This document shows positions 14,032 to 17,800 of a stretch of DNA of 17,800 nt, one piece after another. Under the pieces are notes generated by a model that did not search any database, was not told the origin of the DNA, and saw only the letters and a program-made list of their open reading frames with translations. Where the stretch lies: NCBI GenBank assembly GCA_043196285.1, contig JBBYJL010000023.1, forward strand, positions 1 to 17,800, written 5' to 3'. The position numbers and the translations under genes are program-made. Position 1 is the stretch's first letter; every line of letters begins with the position of its first letter. Source of the DNA: JAKAFX01 sp043196285 (GTDB lineage Archaea; Thermoplasmatota; Thermoplasmata; Thermoplasmatales; Thermoplasmataceae).

Positions 14032-15245
14032 CAGACAATATATTAACAGGCGCATTTGTTGAAAGCGGCCAGTGGAAGGCGTTCAGGGGGTATGACGACC
14101 CTGTGCCTGAAGATTCATCATATGATAATCTGCAACATGATGATCTTTTCCAGGCATTGAACGGAAGTTATGGCGTTGTATCCTCTGGCGGAGATGTCTT
14201 CAACTTCACATATGGTCCTTCTGCAGGCGGTTTGACCGAATCTGCCAGGTTCAATATATACACCTACGGAGAGAGGATACTTTCCATGGTTGCAGAACCC
14301 CAGTATAAGGAAAGAAGAATCCAGGTAACAGGAGAAGAACTTCAGAATGTACTGCTGAGGATTGAGAGATTCAATGGAAATCTAGCTCCCTTTTACTCTG
14401 CGATGCTCTGCAGATCGATAGAAATACTCACTGAATCTGATACAGACTATTCTCTTGGAATGACAAGGATAATAATGAATGAGGTTAGCCGTATCCTGGA
14501 TCATATAAGCGTGGTTGCAAAACTTGCTGAAGGGGCATCACAGAATGTCGCCTTCAACCACCTGTTCATGTTGAGGGAAAACCTTCTCAGAATTGTTTCA
14601 CGGAGATTTGGACACCGTTATTTCTTTGGCATAAACGGATTCGGAGGAGTAAACAGGAACGTTGAAACTGACGGTATTTCCAATGAGGTGAAGAAGATAA
14701 CCCGCGAGTTCTCTGATATCTGGGATGGACTGGAGGGATCGAGAATATTCCTTGACAGGATCCAGACAACGTGCACGATAAAGAAGGACTGGCTTATTGG
14801 TCCTGCAGCAAGGGCTTCTGGAATCAAACTGGATTCCAGAAAGAGCAGCAGTTTGCTTCCATATTCCGATCTGGATTTCGAAGTTCCAAGGGAAACCAAC
14901 GGTGATTCGCTTTCCAGAGCGGTTGTGAGGAAGAGAGAGATTGCCGAATCGCTGAGAATAATCGAACAGGCTGAAAAGTATGCAAAAAATATCCCCAGAA
15001 GCGTTTTACCAAGAAATGTGAGCGTTCATGGTGAGGTATCTGTCAGATCAGAGAACCCGGGCGGCGACGCCCTTTTACATATCCGTGCAGCAGATGGAAA
15101 AATTTCGAGAATTTACATGAGGTCTCCATCGGTTCATAATCTTCTGGCTTTCTGCACCGGTATCAGGGGAAACATCCTTACAGACTTTGTGTTCGGCTAC
15201 GAGAGCTTTGGTATTCACATTTCAGAAACAGGTGGTCTGCAATGA
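14028..15245 (+). CDS. hyfG: HyfG-like large subunit without NiFe ligands
   Basis: This 405-residue soluble protein belongs to the hydrogenase large subunit/NuoD (49 kDa) family. Hallmarks are YGPSAGGLTESARF near residue 62, the helix RIIMNEVSRILDHISVVAKLAEGA, the FMLREN segment and FGGVNRNV. In active group 4 hydrogenases the N-terminal motif reads CGIC; here the aligned residues after Arg114 are Asn116-Gly-Asn-Leu119, and the downstream His is Tyr123. The C-terminal DPCxxC is replaced by GYESFGIHISE. Only three lone cysteines remain (128, 249, 376), so a NiFe centre cannot form. Only about 50 residues precede the NuoD-like part, so the NuoC-like domain fused in HycE/HyfG is absent. This places it with energy-converting hydrogenase-related (Ehr) complexes or with NuoD. 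No maturation protease site is expected. The electron acceptor or donor at this site is unknown. It is coupled by ATGA overlaps on both sides. Confidence 0.88.
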   Translation: MTDNILTGAFVESGQWKAFRGYDDPVPEDSSYDNLQHDDLFQALNGSYGVVSSGGDVFNFTYGPSAGGLTESARFNIYTYGERILSMVAEPQYKERRIQVTGEELQNVLLRIERFNGNLAPFYSAMLCRSIEILTESDTDYSLGMTRIIMNEVSRILDHISVVAKLAEGASQNVAFNHLFMLRENLLRIVSRRFGHRYFFGINGFGGVNRNVETDGISNEVKKITREFSDIWDGLEGSRIFLDRIQTTCTIKKDWLIGPAARASGIKLDSRKSSSLLPYSDLDFEVPRETNGDSLSRAVVRKREIAESLRIIEQAEKYAKNIPRSVLPRNVSVHGEVSVRSENPGGDALLHIRAADGKISRIYMRSPSVHNLLAFCTGIRGNILTDFVFGYESFGIHISETGGLQ

Positions 15246-15871
15246 AGTCATGGATATTGAGAGGACTTTCAAAAGGATCTGTAACGTCAGGATTTCCGGG
15301 AAACGATCCAGAGGATGTCCCTCTTTGGTCAACAACCCCAAGAAAGGAGATGGATTTACCTATATCATGCCCAACGGATGCAATAAGAGATGGAAAGGTG
15401 AACATGAGCCTCTGCATATCCTGCGGATTGTGCTCGCCATCTTTCCATCCTGATGGAAATGCCGATACTTCGATTATCAGGCATACAGAAAAAGTATTCC
15501 ATCATTCATTTCATCTTTATCTTTTCGATGCCGGATCATGCGGTGCCTGTAACTCCGAAATAAAGTCTCTTTCAAACCCGGTATACGACATGAGCAGACT
15601 TGGGATATTCTTTGCCAGCAATCCAAAACATGCTGATGCACTTCTTGTTGTTGGGGTTTTGAGTCAGGGGATGAAGGATGCTCTCAGAAGGGCATACGAG
15701 GATATGCCCAAGCCTTCCCTTGTCTTTGCTGTTGGGGCCTGCGCAATTTCAGGAGGAATAATAGGGAAGTCCATAGAGGAAGCAATCCCTGCGGATGTCA
15801 TAGTTCCAGGATGTCCACCGAATCCATTCACAATTCTTGACGCACTGCTGAAATCCAGAGGTGACAGGTAG
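15242..15871 (+). CDS. hyfI: HyfI-like small subunit fused to a one-cluster ferredoxin domain
   Basis: This 209-residue iron-sulfur protein transfers electrons to or from the HyfG-like subunit. Residues about 36-70 are a reduced ferredoxin domain: Cys43 (ISCPTDAI) plus Cys58, Cys61 and Cys64 (CISCGLC). That is exactly four ligands for a single [4Fe-4S] cluster, where HyfH/NuoI proteins bind two. Residues about 90-205 are the NuoB/HycG domain with Cys100 and Cys103 (GSCGACNSE), Cys167 (GACAIS) and Cys191 (PGCPPNP), a complete set for the proximal cluster. The first 35 residues (GFPGNDPEDVPLW) have no clear family match. Fusion of the HyfH and HyfI functions replaces the separate ferredoxin-like gene usual in these operons. 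It overlaps hyfG by four bases and the next gene by one. The partner donor is probably a soluble ferredoxin, but that is inference. Confidence 0.9.
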   Translation: MKSWILRGLSKGSVTSGFPGNDPEDVPLWSTTPRKEMDLPISCPTDAIRDGKVNMSLCISCGLCSPSFHPDGNADTSIIRHTEKVFHHSFHLYLFDAGSCGACNSEIKSLSNPVYDMSRLGIFFASNPKHADALLVVGVLSQGMKDALRRAYEDMPKPSLVFAVGACAISGGIIGKSIEEAIPADVIVPGCPPNPFTILDALLKSRGDR

Positions 15872-17748
15872 TGATTCTCTATCTTTTTGTTTTCCTTTCA
15901 TTGATACCGTTCTTTGCATGGCCCTTCGGTAACAGGGTGCTTTATGCTGTAAGCGCGATCGATTACTCAGCAATGGCTTCTGTCTCGTTTTACCTGATGC
16001 TTGCTGATTACTCGGGAAATGTTTTCATGGGAAAATACATTGCAATAGGTGCCGATCCGCTGAGCCTGATATTTCTGGTAATCCTTTCTGTTGTGTGGGC
16101 ACTGGCCTCATTATACTCCGTGGAATATGACAGGAATTCCAGGATCAACAGTCTTTTTTTCACACTGGCTATATTTTCAATGTTTGTGATCATCATTTCC
16201 AGATCTTACCCGGTTTTCATTTTTGCCTGGGAGGGGATGACGATCTCAGGTTATTTCCTGATCGGTTACAGGAAAGGGGTTTCAAATATTCCGCCATACG
16301 TTTTCCTCGTTTACGGAGAACTGAGCTCTCTCCTGATCGTGGTGATGTTTGCAGGTATGTATTCACAGACGGGTTCAATGATGTTCACAAGGGCAGATTA
16401 CAGTGAGATAATACTGTTCCTCGGTGTTATGGGATTTTTTATCAAGATGGGACTGATGCCGTTCCAGATAACTGAGTGGCTTCCCATAGCACATGGAAAT
16501 GCCCCAACCAACGGATCTATACTGTTTAGCGCAACCATGACCACCGCCGCAGTATATTCCATAGTGAGATTCCTTACACTTTCCGTGAGCGGTCAGGTTT
16601 TTGGTGACCTGTTGATGGCAATAGGCGGATTTTCTTTACTATTTGCATCAATATATTCAGCATCCGCAGAGCATGTAAAGATGCTTCCCGCATACAGTAC
16701 CATAGAAAATGGCGGTGCCATGCTTATACTGATTGGATCGTACATAGATCTGGTTGCAATTGGTAATTACAACATTGCCACTTTTGCCTTTCTGGCCCTT
16801 ATCGTTTATGCCTTTGCACATGCTGTTGCAAAGGGTGGACTGTTCATGTTTGCCGGAATTATGGAAAAGGGGACCAATAATTCGGAGATCAAGTCCTTCT
16901 CAGGTTTTGAAAGATCAAGATCATATACTGCGGGCGGACTCGCGGAATCTATTTCACTTTCAGGCCTGCTACCGACTGGAGGCGGTGTGGGAGAGTGGAT
17001 GCTGCTGGAAACACTCTTCATAATGGTGACCCTGGGCTATCCTGCAATCTCTGTGGTAGCCACAATTGTCGGAGCAACAGCTGCGCTAGGAGGTGGAATT
17101 TCTCTTATTGCAATGACCAAGATTTTTGGTTTTGGTTCAAGAGGAGGATCATCTTCCCAGAGGAGTGGGGCTATGACAGGAGCTGTCCTTCTTGCCGGGA
17201 CTTTTGTTCTGGGCATAGGAGTCTTTGCTTCCTTCCTGATTCTTGGGCTTAGCAATGTGAGTGCGGAAATGACGGGTGTCGGGTCTTCCTTTGTCATTTC
17301 GTCTCTGCTAATTGTACCCAAGGGTTTCCTGATATTATCACCTGGGCTGTCCGGTGATTTTGGACTTGTTTCTCCTTTCTTCGTTGCCTTCTTCATTGCA
17401 ATATTCTCAGGTTTAATGCTCGTCATAGGGACAGGATTCAGAAAGAGAAGGGTGCAGGTGTGGAATGGAGGCCTTGAAAAGACTGCAGATTTTCATTCTT
17501 TTGCTTACGCAAACTCTCTAAGGTTGACCATGCGGAAGTTCTACTTCACGAAAGAGGAGGTTGAAGGAAGAAATTACTCCGAAAGAACCTTTGATGTCTT
17601 CTGGATCACCATTCTCTTCCTTGCCAGAAGCACTGTCAGTTTCTCGAGAAGGATGGGTTACAGAATAATGAACAGCAGTATAGCCTCCTATATACTGTAT
17701 ATAATGATCGCATTTTCGCTTGTGATGATTTATGTCTCTATGTTGTGA
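15871..17748 (+). CDS. hyfB: HyfB-like antiporter-type membrane subunit
   Basis: This 625-residue protein of about 15-16 spans is a NuoL/Mrp antiporter-like subunit, longer than the HyfF-like one. Key channel residues are Glu121 (FAWEGMTISGY), Lys192 (FFIKMGLMPFQITEWLP), His317 and Lys321 (AHAVAKGG), and Glu375 (TGGGVGEWML). AYSTIENGG lies near residue 275. The usual His of the PxHxWLP motif is Gln199 here. A loop of about 80 residues around 525-600 (VWNGGLEKTADFHSFAY, then KFYFTKEEVEGRNYSERTF) precedes the last span; this CG/NGG-type C-terminal segment is seen in HyfB-type proteins. It starts at GTG 15871, which shares its G with the hyfI stop TAG. It is last in the operon, whereas in Hyf operons hyfB usually comes near the front. 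Its role is ion pumping coupled to the electron transfer of the soluble subunits. Confidence 0.9.
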   Translation: MILYLFVFLSLIPFFAWPFGNRVLYAVSAIDYSAMASVSFYLMLADYSGNVFMGKYIAIGADPLSLIFLVILSVVWALASLYSVEYDRNSRINSLFFTLAIFSMFVIIISRSYPVFIFAWEGMTISGYFLIGYRKGVSNIPPYVFLVYGELSSLLIVVMFAGMYSQTGSMMFTRADYSEIILFLGVMGFFIKMGLMPFQITEWLPIAHGNAPTNGSILFSATMTTAAVYSIVRFLTLSVSGQVFGDLLMAIGGFSLLFASIYSASAEHVKMLPAYSTIENGGAMLILIGSYIDLVAIGNYNIATFAFLALIVYAFAHAVAKGGLFMFAGIMEKGTNNSEIKSFSGFERSRSYTAGGLAESISLSGLLPTGGGVGEWMLLETLFIMVTLGYPAISVVATIVGATAALGGGISLIAMTKIFGFGSRGGSSSQRSGAMTGAVLLAGTFVLGIGVFASFLILGLSNVSAEMTGVGSSFVISSLLIVPKGFLILSPGLSGDFGLVSPFFVAFFIAIFSGLMLVIGTGFRKRRVQVWNGGLEKTADFHSFAYANSLRLTMRKFYFTKEEVEGRNYSERTFDVFWITILFLARSTVSFSRRMGYRIMNSSIASYILYIMIAFSLVMIYVSML

Positions 17749-17752
17749 AATC

Positions 17753-17769
17753 TGTTAACCATGTTAACA
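17753..17769 (+). repeat. Interrupted palindrome after the operon
   Basis: TGTTAA and TTAACA flank the five bases CCATG, five bases after the end of the last gene. The hexamer GTTAAC occurs twice within it. It is too short and AT-rich to be a convincing hairpin terminator and may be an operator of a gene beyond the window. The remaining bases to 17800 show no gene start that I can support. Confidence 0.3.
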
Positions 17770-17800
17770 AACCTCTTTGGAAGTTATCATCTGTCTGATG

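Noticed and set aside
14028..15245. Functional [NiFe] hydrogenase large subunit
   Set aside because: Neither CxxC motif is present. The aligned residues are Asn and Leu at the N-terminal site, and the C-terminal site has no cysteine.
1..17800. CRISPR array, tRNA or rRNA genes
   Set aside because: No regularly spaced repeats, no cloverleaf-like sequence with a T-loop GTTCRA motif and no rRNA-like sequence were seen in any intergenic region.

Overview
The window looks like chromosomal DNA of an acidophilic or moderately thermophilic euryarchaeon, most probably a member of the Thermoplasmatales. This is inferred from four things. Archaeal TATA-like boxes sit about 24-30 bases before start codons, which suggests leaderless mRNAs. 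Arginine is mostly encoded by AGA/AGG. The gene families fit: a fused formiminotransferase-cyclodeaminase, B12-dependent and iron-dependent ribonucleotide reductases, and a group 4 hydrogenase-related membrane complex. There are no bacterial-style promoters. The species cannot be named from the sequence alone.

Layout. 1-1803: a small DUF1059 protein (plus strand) and a bifunctional folate/histidine-degradation enzyme (minus strand), convergent with no intervening base. 1982-10429: a deoxyribonucleotide-synthesis block, all on the plus strand. It contains a degenerate R2-like ferritin-fold protein, a class I large subunit NrdA with two ATP-cone domains, a canonical NrdB, an isochorismatase-fold protein lacking its nucleophilic cysteine, a gene-poor stretch of about 450 bases, and a class II (adenosylcobalamin) reductase NrdJ. 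10508-10912: a small orphan membrane protein. 11121-17748: six tightly overlapping genes (4-base ATGA overlaps, then a 1-base overlap) encoding HyfC-, HyfE-, HyfF-, HyfG-, HyfI- and HyfB-like subunits.

How the genes fit together. The cell can make dNTPs by an oxygen-dependent route (NrdA/NrdB, Tyr radical and di-metal site) and an oxygen-independent route (NrdJ), which suits fluctuating oxygen. The outer ATP-cone of NrdA is about 54% identical by hand count to the cone of NrdJ, suggesting domain exchange within the locus. The first R2 paralogue has lost three of the four carboxylate metal ligands (now Gln, Gln, Ile), the electron-transfer Trp and the R1-binding tail, but keeps the radical-site Tyr. 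The nearest known parallels are yeast Rnr4 and, at the same three ligand positions, metal-free class Ie R2.

The six-gene membrane complex keeps the ion-pumping residues of its antiporter-like subunits and the proximal [4Fe-4S] cluster. Its catalytic subunit has neither CxxC motif that binds NiFe, and the small subunit is fused to a one-cluster ferredoxin domain. It should therefore be an energy-converting hydrogenase-related (Ehr-type) ion pump with an unknown electron acceptor, not a hydrogenase. The two most interesting items are the metal-ligand-free R2 paralogue and this nickel-less complex.
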